Below are positions 33,720-42,509 of a DNA stretch of 64,000 nt, piece by piece (position 1 is the stretch's first letter; every line of letters starts with the position of its first letter). The translations under genes and the position numbers were made by a program. Source of the stretch: Flavobacteriales bacterium (lineage in GTDB: Bacteria; Bacteroidota; Bacteroidia; NS11-12g; UBA9320); the NCBI GenBank assembly GCA_020635355.1, contig JACJZW010000012.1, positions 41,914 through 105,913 of the forward strand. The letters are read 5' to 3'. The notes below the pieces were generated by a model. The model ran no database searches. It was not told the origin of the DNA and was given only the letters and a program-made list of their open reading frames with translations.

Positions 33720-34250
33720 ATGCAGGATTACCCACTATTCATGCCATCGGAAGAATTGGCATTGAAAGGCGCAAAAAATTGGAATAAAGCAGATAAACAA
33801 GAATATTTTGATTGGTTTATTAAGATTAAATCCGAAAGAGTGAGTCACATGTTAAGGTATATTGACTTTTGTCCTTCAGGTGATCGTTATGTGGATTTAG
33901 GTCAGATAAATCTAAAAGTATATGAACTTTTATGTGAAAGTGATTTTCACGATGTCAGAGAAGTCGATGGTGGTAAAAAACTAAACAACACAGGCTTTGC
34001 ACTAGTTACTGATTTTGGAATTTATTTCTCGATGTTGCTCGAACAGAATAGTGATAAACTAAAATGGGTCATTGCAAAAGGATCTAAGAGCTACCATAGC
34101 TACAATCTTCCAGTACTAACAGGGTTTAGCAATGGCGAGTATGACTTTATTTTCTTAGCTATCAGTAAATTTGGATATGCCCTGAATCATTTAAAGGCGC
34201 CTTATGATTGGGTAGCCTTTTTGAAAGAGATGGAATCAAGATCGGAATAA
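33720..34250 (+). CDS. AT-rich orphan protein, function unknown
   Basis: About 176 residues from the ATG at 33720, starting MQDYPLFMPSEELALKGAKNW. It has no signal peptide or membrane segment and is rich in Lys, Tyr and Asp. I recognise no motif; similar small proteins occur among accessory genes of Bacteroidota, sometimes as candidate immunity proteins, but nothing here proves that. The composition is clearly more AT-rich than neighbouring genes, which with the tRNA-proximal position suggests acquisition. An earlier ATG at 33603 is in frame but would add a glycine-rich stretch unlike the rest, with AGGAAA just before 33720 favouring the later start. Confidence 0.55.
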   Translation: MQDYPLFMPSEELALKGAKNWNKADKQEYFDWFIKIKSERVSHMLRYIDFCPSGDRYVDLGQINLKVYELLCESDFHDVREVDGGKKLNNTGFALVTDFGIYFSMLLEQNSDKLKWVIAKGSKSYHSYNLPVLTGFSNGEYDFIFLAISKFGYALNHLKAPYDWVAFLKEMESRSE

Positions 34251-34341
34251 GGAGGTCCAAACTTGGAAGAACATAGGAACCATCAAAACCATCTCAAACC
34301 AGTGAAAACGCAAAAACCGGTAATCAAAGGTCTTTCAAATC

Positions 34342-34361
34342 CCTGCCTACCGGCAGGCAGG
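34342..34361 (+). repeat. REP-like palindrome
   Basis: CCTGCCTAC-CGGCAGGCAGG is a near-perfect 20-base inverted repeat with one mismatch per arm. GC-rich palindromes of this CCTGCC/GGCAGG type recur between genes in many Bacteroidota genomes. Only one clear copy is in this window. It lies directly before the T9SS remnant. Confidence 0.55.
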
Positions 34362-34362
34362 C

Positions 34363-34473
34363 TTTAACACTTGGAGCCCGGAAACAATATTGGATCTTAG
34401 CTCTTGTGGTACGGGTATGTATCTGGTGAGGGTGGTGGGAAATGACTTCTCGTATTCCAAAGGATCATTCTGA
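34363..34473 (+). pseudogene. Remnant of a T9SS type A sorting domain
   Basis: In one frame this stretch reads FNTWSPETILDLSSCG, then TGMYLVRVVGNDFSYSKGSF and TGA at 34471. The pattern I-D-L-S-x-x-x-x-G-M-Y-L-V-R-V is the terminal part of type A sorting domains. No N-terminal part, start codon or promoter precedes it, and the REP-like palindrome abuts it, so it is what remains of a deleted cargo gene. A strong terminator still follows. Apart from this, the 372-base gap between 34251 and 34622 holds no gene that I can support. Confidence 0.6.
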
Positions 34474-34499
34474 ACAAATAACATTTCTTTTCTAACTGT

Positions 34500-34535
34500 G
34501 GTCCGTCTTCTTTTTTGGTGGAGGCGGACCTTTTA
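34500..34535 (+). terminator. Rho-independent terminator behind the T9SS remnant
   Basis: GGTCCGTCTTC and GGAGGCGGACC pair over 11 positions (with G-T wobbles) around a 9-base loop and are followed by TTTT. It is probably the original terminator of the lost gene. Confidence 0.7.
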
Positions 34536-34622
34536 TCTTGGGGCATGTGAGACGTCAGCAAATCTTCGGTGTTCCTTTTTCTCTGATTTTGAAGTATTAT
34601 TACCGTTCAGGAAATACCCTAG

Positions 34623-35837
34623 GTGCCCTATTCTGAACATACTATAACCCGTACCTGTAGTCTATTTTTTCGGATCAGGCTCTTGCTGATTCCACTATTC
34701 CTGTTTGCTCATGGTTGTTCCCTCCATGTGGAGGATAACGCTAAACCATCCGCCCTATTGACTTTCGGAAATACCGAACAACTGAGTAAACCCTGGATAT
34801 CGGCTACCACAGACAATCACTTCATCGTGGGTATCCCTTCCTGGCATAACGGGAATATCCAGGCGAGAATCGTGTGCATTGATACACAGGGAACAGTTTT
34901 GTGGGATCGATTCCTTGGAACGGATCAGGACGACTTTTTTCAAAGACTGTTTATCGATCGAGACGGCAATATTTTGGTGGTGGGAACCACTTTGGGTGCA
35001 GATGATTCTGCCACGTACCAGAAAAACAGAGATGTATTCTACCTGCATTATCTCACACCTCAAGGACAGACCATCTGGGAAAAAATCATACCTGCGCGCT
35101 TCTGGAATAACTTCTATTCGGGCAACGATGTTGTAGGTGTTCAGCAGGACAAGAATGGTGACTTTCTGATTTCGGCGTTTTACAGCAATGAGTTTCTTGT
35201 GATGCAAAACTGGGAATTGGCTTTTTTCGGCACCCTAGCCGTAGTGAATTCAACCGGTGATCTGGTGGATTTGTATGTACACGGCAACAACCCATTCTAC
35301 GCACCCTTTGGAACATCCAAAGGATATGGGGTGTTCTCCACCTCCGTCAACGGAGTTGGCATCATTGATTTTGACCGAAATGCCTCGTATCGGACACCGG
35401 AGGATACTGAATTTCCGAAAGTAGATGAAGTTGAATGGAATTGGGCTGATCCGGAACCCTTCGAACTTGACGTATGGTCTGTTCAAACAGCTCCGGATCA
35501 ATGGCAATTTGTGGTAGTAAAAGAAGAAGGCCTTGTAAAATTTGATTATGATGCCGGTTCCGGAATCATTCAGCCGAGTGCGTTGGAAATCAATTCACAA
35601 ATGGGTTCAGGATTCCCTATTGCGGCCACGTCAAACCACAACAAATTCTTCGTGGCATACTCCAACGGAACCATTTATCAGCTCGACAACTCGTGGGAAG
35701 TTGAGAAAAGTTTTCAAACCAACTGGAAGATTCTTACTTTGAGCTCCTCGCCAAGCGGACATACTGCGGTGGCATTTCAAATGGATGAAATCATTCAAGT
35801 GATGATATACGATGCATATGGGAAAGCTATTCGGTAA
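34623..35837 (+). CDS. Lipoprotein with beta-propeller-like repeats
   Basis: A 404-residue protein starting at a GTG. A charged segment and hydrophobic IRLLLIPLFLFAHGC form a lipoprotein signal (Cys32). Repeating units follow, such as IDTQGTVLWDRFLGTDQDDFF and IDRDGNILVVGTTLG, then LTPQGQTIWEKIIP, which resemble PQQ-like or YVTN/SBBP blade repeats. The protein is probably anchored in the outer membrane. It is followed directly by a second lipoprotein of similar size and style, so the two may derive from an old duplication, although they share little exact sequence. Upstream lies only the T9SS remnant and its terminator. Function unknown. Confidence 0.7.
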   Translation: MPYSEHTITRTCSLFFRIRLLLIPLFLFAHGCSLHVEDNAKPSALLTFGNTEQLSKPWISATTDNHFIVGIPSWHNGNIQARIVCIDTQGTVLWDRFLGTDQDDFFQRLFIDRDGNILVVGTTLGADDSATYQKNRDVFYLHYLTPQGQTIWEKIIPARFWNNFYSGNDVVGVQQDKNGDFLISAFYSNEFLVMQNWELAFFGTLAVVNSTGDLVDLYVHGNNPFYAPFGTSKGYGVFSTSVNGVGIIDFDRNASYRTPEDTEFPKVDEVEWNWADPEPFELDVWSVQTAPDQWQFVVVKEEGLVKFDYDAGSGIIQPSALEINSQMGSGFPIAATSNHNKFFVAYSNGTIYQLDNSWEVEKSFQTNWKILTLSSSPSGHTAVAFQMDEIIQVMIYDAYGKAIR

Positions 35838-35841
35838 ACAC

Positions 35842-37047
35842 ATGCATCTCCAGGGAATTGTATCCCTGATGCTGTTGCTATTCTTTGGTGCCTGCTCCTC
35901 CGATGAGGAGAACCTGTCTGCCATTCGCTATCTTGAATCCAGCACGTACATTCAATATCTTGATGTTGGTGCCGATGATAACATTGTGTGCATTGGTGCG
36001 GCGCAAAAAGGTGCCTGGTTGGAACACACCGGATACCTGTTCGATCGTCAGCTCAATTTAAGGAAGCGTATTGTTATCACCGATTTGCCGGGTTATGATG
36101 GATCCTTACATTTCAAAAGTCTGGAAAATGATGGATGGATCGTATCCAGTATCGTCAATAAAGACAAGCATGGAAAGATAACTATTCACAGAACGGATCC
36201 GGATTTCAACATTCAGCAATCGGTACTTCTGGCCGAAAGATCTCTTGAACAGGAATCACAGGTGTTTGGAGCTGTCTATGACATACTCCAACTGAAAAAT
36301 GGCGACATCGGCATTCTATGGAATGAAAGTGTGGAGAACGCACCATATATCGAAGAGAGCCACATCCGCATGACCCGAATGTCTCCGGATCTGGAAGTAC
36401 TGTGGACCTTTGAAGGCTCTGACACCAACGTCACTTTGCCAGAACTCTCACCGTGGTCCCTGACAGCAATTGAGCTATCTAATGGCAATATTGCTTACAG
36501 TCATAACCTGTTTGGGCCGCCACCCAGTGAAGCAAATCTTGTGTATGGGTGTCTCAATCCGAAGGGTGAATTAATCTACCAGAAATTCATCACAAACGAG
36601 CCTCTTGATTATGTTACCTCCATCCACGCGGGAAAGAACGATGAGGTGTTCGTATCAACCACCTCTGGCTTTAATTTGCGTGGAACACCTGTTTTGCGAC
36701 CATATTTTCTTGGGTTCGAAGGCCAATCCGGTAAATGGATCGGATCAAGAACGTTATCCAACGATATACTGACCATTGATCAAACAGGATCCACCCCATT
36801 CCGAGATCGATTTGGGATGTTCTTTTACGCGTTCGATCTGAACAAGGTGTTTTGGGGTGAATTGAATTCGGACATGGAATTCAGGAAAGTGTTCTACCCT
36901 ACCTTACCGAACCTGGAATATGTGCGTATCAATCATTTACGAACCAAGGAAAATACCATCATACTGGCGCTCAACTATCGCCACAACGAAACGAACCGCA
37001 TGGAATTGATGGAGTGCGACCTGGAAGGAAACCTGGTGACTAGATAG
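35842..37047 (+). CDS. Lipoprotein, probably paralogous to the preceding one
   Basis: About 401 residues from the ATG at 35842 (MHLQGIVSLMLLLFFGACSSDEE), with the lipobox FFGAC and a typical polar tail SSDEEN after the Cys. Earlier in-frame ATGs at 35812 and 35818 overlap the previous gene and give a weaker signal peptide. The mature part has short strand-rich units (LDVGADDNIVCIGAAQKG, LESSTYIQYL, IHRTDPDFNIQ, LYQ/IYQK-like endings) suggesting a propeller. It starts four bases after the stop of the upstream lipoprotein gene and is probably in the same operon. Function unknown. Confidence 0.68.
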   Translation: MHLQGIVSLMLLLFFGACSSDEENLSAIRYLESSTYIQYLDVGADDNIVCIGAAQKGAWLEHTGYLFDRQLNLRKRIVITDLPGYDGSLHFKSLENDGWIVSSIVNKDKHGKITIHRTDPDFNIQQSVLLAERSLEQESQVFGAVYDILQLKNGDIGILWNESVENAPYIEESHIRMTRMSPDLEVLWTFEGSDTNVTLPELSPWSLTAIELSNGNIAYSHNLFGPPPSEANLVYGCLNPKGELIYQKFITNEPLDYVTSIHAGKNDEVFVSTTSGFNLRGTPVLRPYFLGFEGQSGKWIGSRTLSNDILTIDQTGSTPFRDRFGMFFYAFDLNKVFWGELNSDMEFRKVFYPTLPNLEYVRINHLRTKENTIILALNYRHNETNRMELMECDLEGNLVTR

Positions 37048-37169
37048 GTTACGGTGGTTGCCTCACATCAGCCCAGTGTATGAAAAGCCAGCAAGAACAG
37101 AGTCCCGATGAGTGCAAAGAGTTTTTGGCAAATCATAGTGACTATCAAAACTTGCACACAAACAACTAT

Positions 37170-37439
37170 ATGAAAATAGGTCTGTCCCATACATTTAGCA
37201 ACTTGGTACTATCCTTTTTGATCGTATCTGCCATCGGCTGTAACCTATGCGGAGCGGATTCGGTTGAAAATTGATTTGTTGTCCAATTCCTGGTAGCCGG
37301 TGAGGAGTATGAAGAGTATTACTGTGATCAGTCTAACCATTATTTTTTCGAAGGATGGATATGTTCCACCTATGATGTAGAGATATCTCTCAATGGTCAA
37401 GATGAATTCTATAAAAAGTTAATGAAACTGCCTCGTTAA
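37170..37439 (+). pseudogene. Small lipoprotein gene interrupted by TGA
   Basis: An ATG at 37170 opens MKIGLSHTFSNLVLSFL with a lipobox-like VSAIGC at Cys24, then NLCGADSVEN and TGA at 37272-37274. In the same frame the sequence continues FVVQFLVAGEEYEEYYCDQS through 54 sense codons, rich in Tyr, Glu and Cys and without any further stop, to TAA at 37437. The most economical reading is an approximately 89-residue secreted lipoprotein broken by one nonsense mutation. Selenocysteine readthrough is possible in principle, but no SECIS-like structure is evident. I see no gene between 37440 and 37631. Confidence 0.5.
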
Positions 37440-37631
37440 GAATAATATTATCTTGTCCATTCATTTCTCCAACAACGTCAACGGTATAACTAAATATCAT
37501 GGCCTACCTTGTTGAAAGTGGTATATAACCGCCTTTATTTATATGATTCAATAGAATCGTAATTCTGGCGCGTTTGAACGTTCAAAACCATTTGATTTCG
37601 GTCTATCATCGTTTTAAGTGCAATGGGAAAT

Positions 37632-38390
37632 TTACTGAACCTCTAGTATAATTGGTGACAAGGATCTGATTCCATCCGGCCCTTTGGCACGAATCATATC
37701 AATGATGACACGATCACCAGATTCACACTGTTGTACCATATCTTTTATTTGACGGTCTATCATATTACCATAAACCTTTTTACTAATAACAGAATCTTTC
37801 TGACGTAAATCCAAAACAAATTGGTATTCTGAAATTTGATAGGACACCCCTTCCAATACAAAACCACTCCCGAGGCTAGCAAAGACCTGCATTTGAGCTA
37901 AAAGTGCTGCTTTGGGAACCGGTATCCCATTGTTTTCAATGGCTCCCCAATGTACCTCAGGTTTCGGGATTGGCCGGACTCTAAAGCTTCTTGTACCAAG
38001 TATGATTCTGGAACTATCATTCAGTACCCGGTATATCCTGAATATGGCCGTACCTCTGTCCCAAACTTTAATCCGATACGAGATTCCCGTATCATGTTGA
38101 ATGACACCTTTGACACCTTCGAGTTCTACAAAAAGTTCGGATGATGCTATTCCAGGGATAGCAATAGAAATGGGATTGAAAACTCCCATATACAGTACAT
38201 CCATAGCATCTGCAGAGACCACCACATTGCCGGAGTCAAGATTTTGGGAATTGTCATTAGCAGATGTATCAACGGTAATAGTATAACTAACCTGACCCTT
38301 TAAGGTCGGTGCTAAGATGATTAATAATGCCACCGTTAATGATGTCAGACCAATATGACGTGGGTGTAGTCCGAGGTGTTCAATTCCCAT
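37632..38390 (-). CDS. Stand-alone GldM C-terminal-domain-like secreted protein
   Basis: A 252-residue protein with a signal peptide-like N-terminus (LTVALLIILAPTLKGQ). Residues about 55-145 (VVVSADAMDVLYMGVFNPISIAIPG and following) and 146-252 (RPIPKPEVHWGAIENNG, KAALLAQMQVFASL, EYQFVLD, IKDMVQQCESGDRVIIDMI, GPDGIRSLSPIILEVQ) match the order and motifs of the last two periplasmic domains of GldM, the T9SS inner-membrane motor component. The N-terminal GldM anchor and first two domains are missing. It could bind the same outer-membrane T9SS partners (GldK/GldN) as GldM. It is the last gene of the minus-strand CHAT operon, 119 bases after the CHAT gene. Confidence 0.78.
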   Translation of the reverse strand: MGIEHLGLHPRHIGLTSLTVALLIILAPTLKGQVSYTITVDTSANDNSQNLDSGNVVVSADAMDVLYMGVFNPISIAIPGIASSELFVELEGVKGVIQHDTGISYRIKVWDRGTAIFRIYRVLNDSSRIILGTRSFRVRPIPKPEVHWGAIENNGIPVPKAALLAQMQVFASLGSGFVLEGVSYQISEYQFVLDLRQKDSVISKKVYGNMIDRQIKDMVQQCESGDRVIIDMIRAKGPDGIRSLSPIILEVQ

Positions 38391-38509
38391 AGTTGATTGT
38401 TGTTTAAATAGGATTGGTCAATTTAACAAATCATTTTCAAGAGGTTTAAGCGGTCTGAACTACCAACAGGTTTGTCAGAACGGATATGATCCGCACTTAA
38501 TAATTCAAA

Positions 38510-40915
38510 TCACAACCTGTTACGCATGATCAGAAAACCAACTAACGTCAGGACAATAAGGATGGATATCACCCCAAGGTAATTGAATTTTTTAGGAAGT
38601 TGGTAGCCACTGCCGAAGTGGGTTAACCCCGCCCAAAAGAATGGGTGTTTGTGCCGGTTGGTGATTTCCGGATCTTCGATATACCGACGTTTGGCGTTTT
38701 GCAATGCCAATGAACTTTCCTGATGATCATGGAGGTTGTTAACAAAGTAATTCGTTAATCGATCCGTTGATAGCTCATTTAACTTCCATAAGGATTGAAC
38801 CACATTTGTAGAACCGGCTACTTTAAATGCCCATGCTACACCTGTGATTCCTTCCCCGTTGAATCGCTTGCCTAAACCAACTTCACAAGCCGTGAGCAAG
38901 CATAAATTGGATTGAACGGATGATTCCATTATTTCATCTACAAAAACCGGTTTGTCGTAGAGGTGAATATATGAAGAACGGTAACTGGAGTCATTGGAGA
39001 TTCCATGTGTGTGGAGGTGTAGAATGTTGGTGTTTACATGGGCGGTTAGCAGTTGATGAGAAGTGGCTTCCTGGTTGATGTAGGATTCACCGTTTAATAA
39101 CCGGGCCGTCGATGTTATCCGATTAACGCCCAATTGGAGATTTGGGAGTTTGGTGGAATGGATGTAATCACTGGTGAAACCACAATAGGTAGTAGTGTAA
39201 TTCGTGATGGAAGAATTTAACCGTGTGTTTAGTGAAAAATCATAACTAACTGTGCAGCGCCTGATCAAATAGGGCAAATCCCCCCAGTTTTTGCCTGATA
39301 AATCCGTTGATAGGGCATCGAACTGAATGTATTGCAGGACTCCATCGGGGATAATGATCAGTTTTCTGATGGGTTTATGACCCCTTAAATACGGCTCAAC
39401 CAGACTTGAAAATAGTTTGTAACCAATGCGTTTGTAGTCATTTAACGAGGACGACGGGTTGCTGGCAAGCTGGTGAAATGTTGTGGAAGATTCGGGACTA
39501 AAGTCGTTCAATTCATGCATCGAAACCGAAACATGATCAATGACAAAAACAAAGAGTTGATCACCGTAAATCGAATATTCCAGAATCAATTCACCTTGAT
39601 TTAAACTGTTCTGTACTTGCTCAATGTCATGCGAACCAAAATTCTGTGATCCGTCCAATCCAATGTGATGTTCCAAAGAGTCGAGTTGGGACCGGATGTG
39701 GGATGAGGAAGTGACATCCCCCTTATCCCGAAAGTCATAGAGCTGCTTGTTGAGGTCATACCAGAAGGCCAATGTAGGCTCCGGTATGGATGTGTTTTTA
39801 AACTTTTTCGAAAGCGATAACCGTTCGTTCAATACGTTGGATTTGGCGTTATCGGCATAGGTTAATGCTTTCAGAACGTATTTGGTATCTTTACTTTTTA
39901 AGAAGAGTGCGTAGGATATCCTGACACCAAGTTCCAGATTTTCACGTCTGATTTCGTCTATAAAAAACTTGGAGTTGGTGAACTGATATTCGGCGTGAAA
40001 ATACTGTGCCAGCGATTCGGCCTTTGTTACCCATTTTAAGGCAAGGTTGTCTTTTTTCAATCGATGGTATACACGTGCCAACAGGTTGTAGGCCGAAAGT
40101 AAATAGGCCTCCTTGTAGGAGGCATCTCCGGCAACGTAAAAATTTAAAAAATCAGTTAGGGTTTCTTCAGCTTTGATCGGTTGGTTGAGATCCAGATACA
40201 ATTGCGATAAGCGCACCATGGCGTGCATGCCCTTCCTCGAACCAATTTTCCGTGCATATCCTAGACAATCCAGGTAGGCATCAATGGCCTGTGTACGGTT
40301 ACCGATACCTTCCAGATAGATCGCCCGGTTAAATTGATAATACATGGAAAGCTCATCGATTGCCGGATTGGCTGGATTATTCAGTTGTGCCTGTTGCAAG
40401 TCAAGGTAGTACTTCGATTTGTTGTACTGCCCCATGTAGGTATAGGTCGATGAAAATCCGTCATAGAGATCAACCAGACATTCCTGTTGGTGGAACTGTT
40501 TAGCCAACTTTATACCGTTTTCCAGGCTTTGAATGGCAAGTGGATATTCCTGTTGATTTTGATGATACACCGCCCGGTCGATATAGCACCACACCAAGTC
40601 GTAGTACGCTTGGGTAGAATCATAGTGGAGAGTGAGGTTGGCATTGATTTTTAACGCATTGTCGAAGTCACCAATTCGGGCATAGTCTTGTCCAAGATAA
40701 TAAGCCACTTTATCAATTATCCAGTGCTCATTCATGCCTAAGCGGGTTGCTTCCGATAGGCAATAGGTGCGAAATGCGATTCGCTTTGGAATATCAATAC
40801 CCAGGGAATCCAGTCCCTTGTTATAGTGTGATTCGAACGTAACTGAATCAACACCAGTGACGCAGTTTGCTGCGGTAAAACAAAAAGTTATGGCTAGAGC
40901 CAGAATTAATCGCAT
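38510..40915 (-). CDS. Signal peptide-TPR-CHAT-TM protease-like protein
   Basis: An 801-residue protein. A signal peptide (LILALAITFCFTAANC) is followed by about seven TPR-like helix pairs over residues 35-340 (for example LGQDYARIGDFDNALKINAN and IQSLENGIKLAKQFH) and a CHAT domain, residues about 500-770. The catalytic pair of this caspase-fold family is visible: His637 in ILHLHTHGIS and Cys677 in CLLTACEVGLG, with GVAWAFKVAGSTNVVQSLW after it. A C-terminal transmembrane helix (about 779-797) ends in MRNRL. With the signal peptide this places TPR and CHAT in the periplasm. CHAT proteins are peptidases; the substrate here is unknown. A terminator-like hairpin directly precedes the ATG. Confidence 0.85.
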   Translation of the reverse strand: MRLILALAITFCFTAANCVTGVDSVTFESHYNKGLDSLGIDIPKRIAFRTYCLSEATRLGMNEHWIIDKVAYYLGQDYARIGDFDNALKINANLTLHYDSTQAYYDLVWCYIDRAVYHQNQQEYPLAIQSLENGIKLAKQFHQQECLVDLYDGFSSTYTYMGQYNKSKYYLDLQQAQLNNPANPAIDELSMYYQFNRAIYLEGIGNRTQAIDAYLDCLGYARKIGSRKGMHAMVRLSQLYLDLNQPIKAEETLTDFLNFYVAGDASYKEAYLLSAYNLLARVYHRLKKDNLALKWVTKAESLAQYFHAEYQFTNSKFFIDEIRRENLELGVRISYALFLKSKDTKYVLKALTYADNAKSNVLNERLSLSKKFKNTSIPEPTLAFWYDLNKQLYDFRDKGDVTSSSHIRSQLDSLEHHIGLDGSQNFGSHDIEQVQNSLNQGELILEYSIYGDQLFVFVIDHVSVSMHELNDFSPESSTTFHQLASNPSSSLNDYKRIGYKLFSSLVEPYLRGHKPIRKLIIIPDGVLQYIQFDALSTDLSGKNWGDLPYLIRRCTVSYDFSLNTRLNSSITNYTTTYCGFTSDYIHSTKLPNLQLGVNRITSTARLLNGESYINQEATSHQLLTAHVNTNILHLHTHGISNDSSYRSSYIHLYDKPVFVDEIMESSVQSNLCLLTACEVGLGKRFNGEGITGVAWAFKVAGSTNVVQSLWKLNELSTDRLTNYFVNNLHDHQESSLALQNAKRRYIEDPEITNRHKHPFFWAGLTHFGSGYQLPKKFNYLGVISILIVLTLVGFLIMRNRL

Positions 40916-40945
40916 AAAAAAAGAGTCCGATAATACGAACTCTTT
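40916..40945 (-). terminator. Hairpin plus T run directly in front of the CHAT start codon
   Basis: On the minus strand AAAGAGT and ACTCTTT pair, with an inner CG/CG extension, followed by seven T that run straight into the CHAT ATG at 40915. It would act as a terminator or attenuator between the 40953-42416 gene and the CHAT gene. There is no room for a Shine-Dalgarno sequence. Confidence 0.55.
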
Positions 40946-40952
40946 CTATTTT

Positions 40953-42416
40953 TTACCTCGATCCGAGTTTGGGCTTCCTTTTTCTCAGCAGCCTAAACAG
41001 GATAAATCCGACTAGGACACCGCCAATGAGGGTAAGAACTACCCAAATAATTGGCGGACCAGGAGGTGGCGGAGGAGTTACGGTTTCACAACTTTCCTGG
41101 TCACATATTCGATCGGCATATTTGGATGCCTTTCCCCTGGTGTGATCTTCTAGAAAGCATAATTGATCCCCAATTGGAATAATCATAGGCTGTGTGTAAA
41201 TGATATTCTCATCATCAAATTTGATTTCCGCTTTATTACACAGGCAATAACACGTGTCCCGGTTTTCACCTGACATGGAATAGTCGATTGAATTAACAGG
41301 GCTGATGCTGGCTTCAAATTCAATCCATCCTTTCGTGCTTTCAACCGAATAGTTATTCGGAGATGCCGTACCGTGAAGTAGGGCGCTGGTACCATTACCG
41401 CCAATTGTCCATTCATGATAATAATTGTTTGACGCAGAGGCTGGTTGATACGATGGTGTCAGGTGATTGAAGTTTGGGGAATAACTGAACGAATTCGGGA
41501 TCATGGTAAGATACTCGGGTAGTTTGTCCCGAATCAGAATCTGGGTAGCATCTCCAACATCGGTATTTTGAAAATGAATTCTATATCGGACGCGAGTTTC
41601 TTGGGAGAGGGCTGCCGTGGCAGTGGTGACGTTGATGAAGGGGATGTTGGCCACTTTAAAGTTGGGGTCGTATGGCCCGGCTGTGATGGCAACACTGGTT
41701 GAAGAAGGCGGACACTTGATGGAATCTCCTGTAGTGGTCAATCCACAGGTTGCCAGATCATCGATATTACCTGAGACATCAAATTTGACAATGGCATAGG
41801 CATTATTGGATTGCATGGTCCACGACTTGTCGAAGGTAAGCTGGTTGGGAGATGACCCTATAGATGAGAATTGATTCGAATATAACAACACAGGATTACT
41901 CAACGTTTGAGAGTAGGTGATGCTGTATGAAACAATGCCTTCCTGTCCGCAGTTGGGCAACGGAACAATCAGGTAAACATCTTTCCCAAATTTGGGTTCA
42001 GGGAGGTAGCGTATGGTGTGGTTGGAAATGGTTACCGGAGGACAATTGGAGGTGCATGCCGGAACATTTAACACCTGACAGTTTACCGAGATGGTTGGTG
42101 TAGACTCGGGCTTTTTCCGTGGTACCAGCACCAGGGTCACATCGTGTGTACCTGAAGTAGCAAAATGAAAAATTGGTTCTTCTTCACTGCTGATGTTACC
42201 TTCATCGGTATACCACATGTACTCATATCTTTCCGCATTTGGATCGGTGGAGTATTCGTACAGATTTGGAGGGGTGATTTTGAATTGATACCCTCCGTTC
42301 ATGGGCGTGAATTCAATTGAAGGAGGAGGTGGTGGTGGATCCCCAAATGAACTGAAGGCGCCGAGAAACATCCCCAGAAATACCAGGTATGTACGGACAA
42401 AGAATGATGATTTCAT
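40953..42416 (-). CDS. Signal peptide, PKD-like, C-terminally anchored protein
   Basis: About 487 residues from the ATG at 42416. The signal peptide (MKSSFFVRTYLVFLGMFLGA) is followed by a proline run and a PKD/Ig-like domain (YEYMWYTDEGNISSEEEPIF then FATSGTHDVTLVLVPRK). A second domain near residues 260-400 contains PYDPNFKVANIPFIN and RYRIHFQNTDVGDATQILIRD, a motif known from DUF11/DUF7619-like repeats before T9SS domains. Instead of a sorting domain it ends in a Pro-rich spacer, a transmembrane helix (IIWVVLTLIGGVLVGFILF) and a basic tail RLLRKRKPK. The topology is the same as that of the CHAT protein downstream, suggesting a complex in the inner membrane facing the periplasm. Confidence 0.72.
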   Translation of the reverse strand: MKSSFFVRTYLVFLGMFLGAFSSFGDPPPPPPSIEFTPMNGGYQFKITPPNLYEYSTDPNAERYEYMWYTDEGNISSEEEPIFHFATSGTHDVTLVLVPRKKPESTPTISVNCQVLNVPACTSNCPPVTISNHTIRYLPEPKFGKDVYLIVPLPNCGQEGIVSYSITYSQTLSNPVLLYSNQFSSIGSSPNQLTFDKSWTMQSNNAYAIVKFDVSGNIDDLATCGLTTTGDSIKCPPSSTSVAITAGPYDPNFKVANIPFINVTTATAALSQETRVRYRIHFQNTDVGDATQILIRDKLPEYLTMIPNSFSYSPNFNHLTPSYQPASASNNYYHEWTIGGNGTSALLHGTASPNNYSVESTKGWIEFEASISPVNSIDYSMSGENRDTCYCLCNKAEIKFDDENIIYTQPMIIPIGDQLCFLEDHTRGKASKYADRICDQESCETVTPPPPPGPPIIWVVLTLIGGVLVGFILFRLLRKRKPKLGSR

Positions 42417-42509
42417 ATTTGATGTTTTGGTTAAGTAAATAGCGGTAACACTCAAATATAGATAGAATTGCCTGATATTAGGAGAGTTACCAAATAGGTT
42501 GCAGAATGA

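Noticed and set aside
34363..34473. A real small gene for the T9SS-like peptide
   Set aside because: No start, promoter or signal peptide; only the last part of a sorting domain is present.
37272..37274. Selenocysteine at the TGA of the small lipoprotein
   Set aside because: No SECIS-like hairpin was evident directly after the TGA and no selenocysteine machinery is in the window; a nonsense mutation is simpler.
37390..37500. 36-residue minus-strand frame beginning MIFSYTVDVVGEMNG
   Set aside because: It faintly resembles the start of the GldM-C-like protein, but has no signal peptide and overlaps the broken lipoprotein gene; probably chance.
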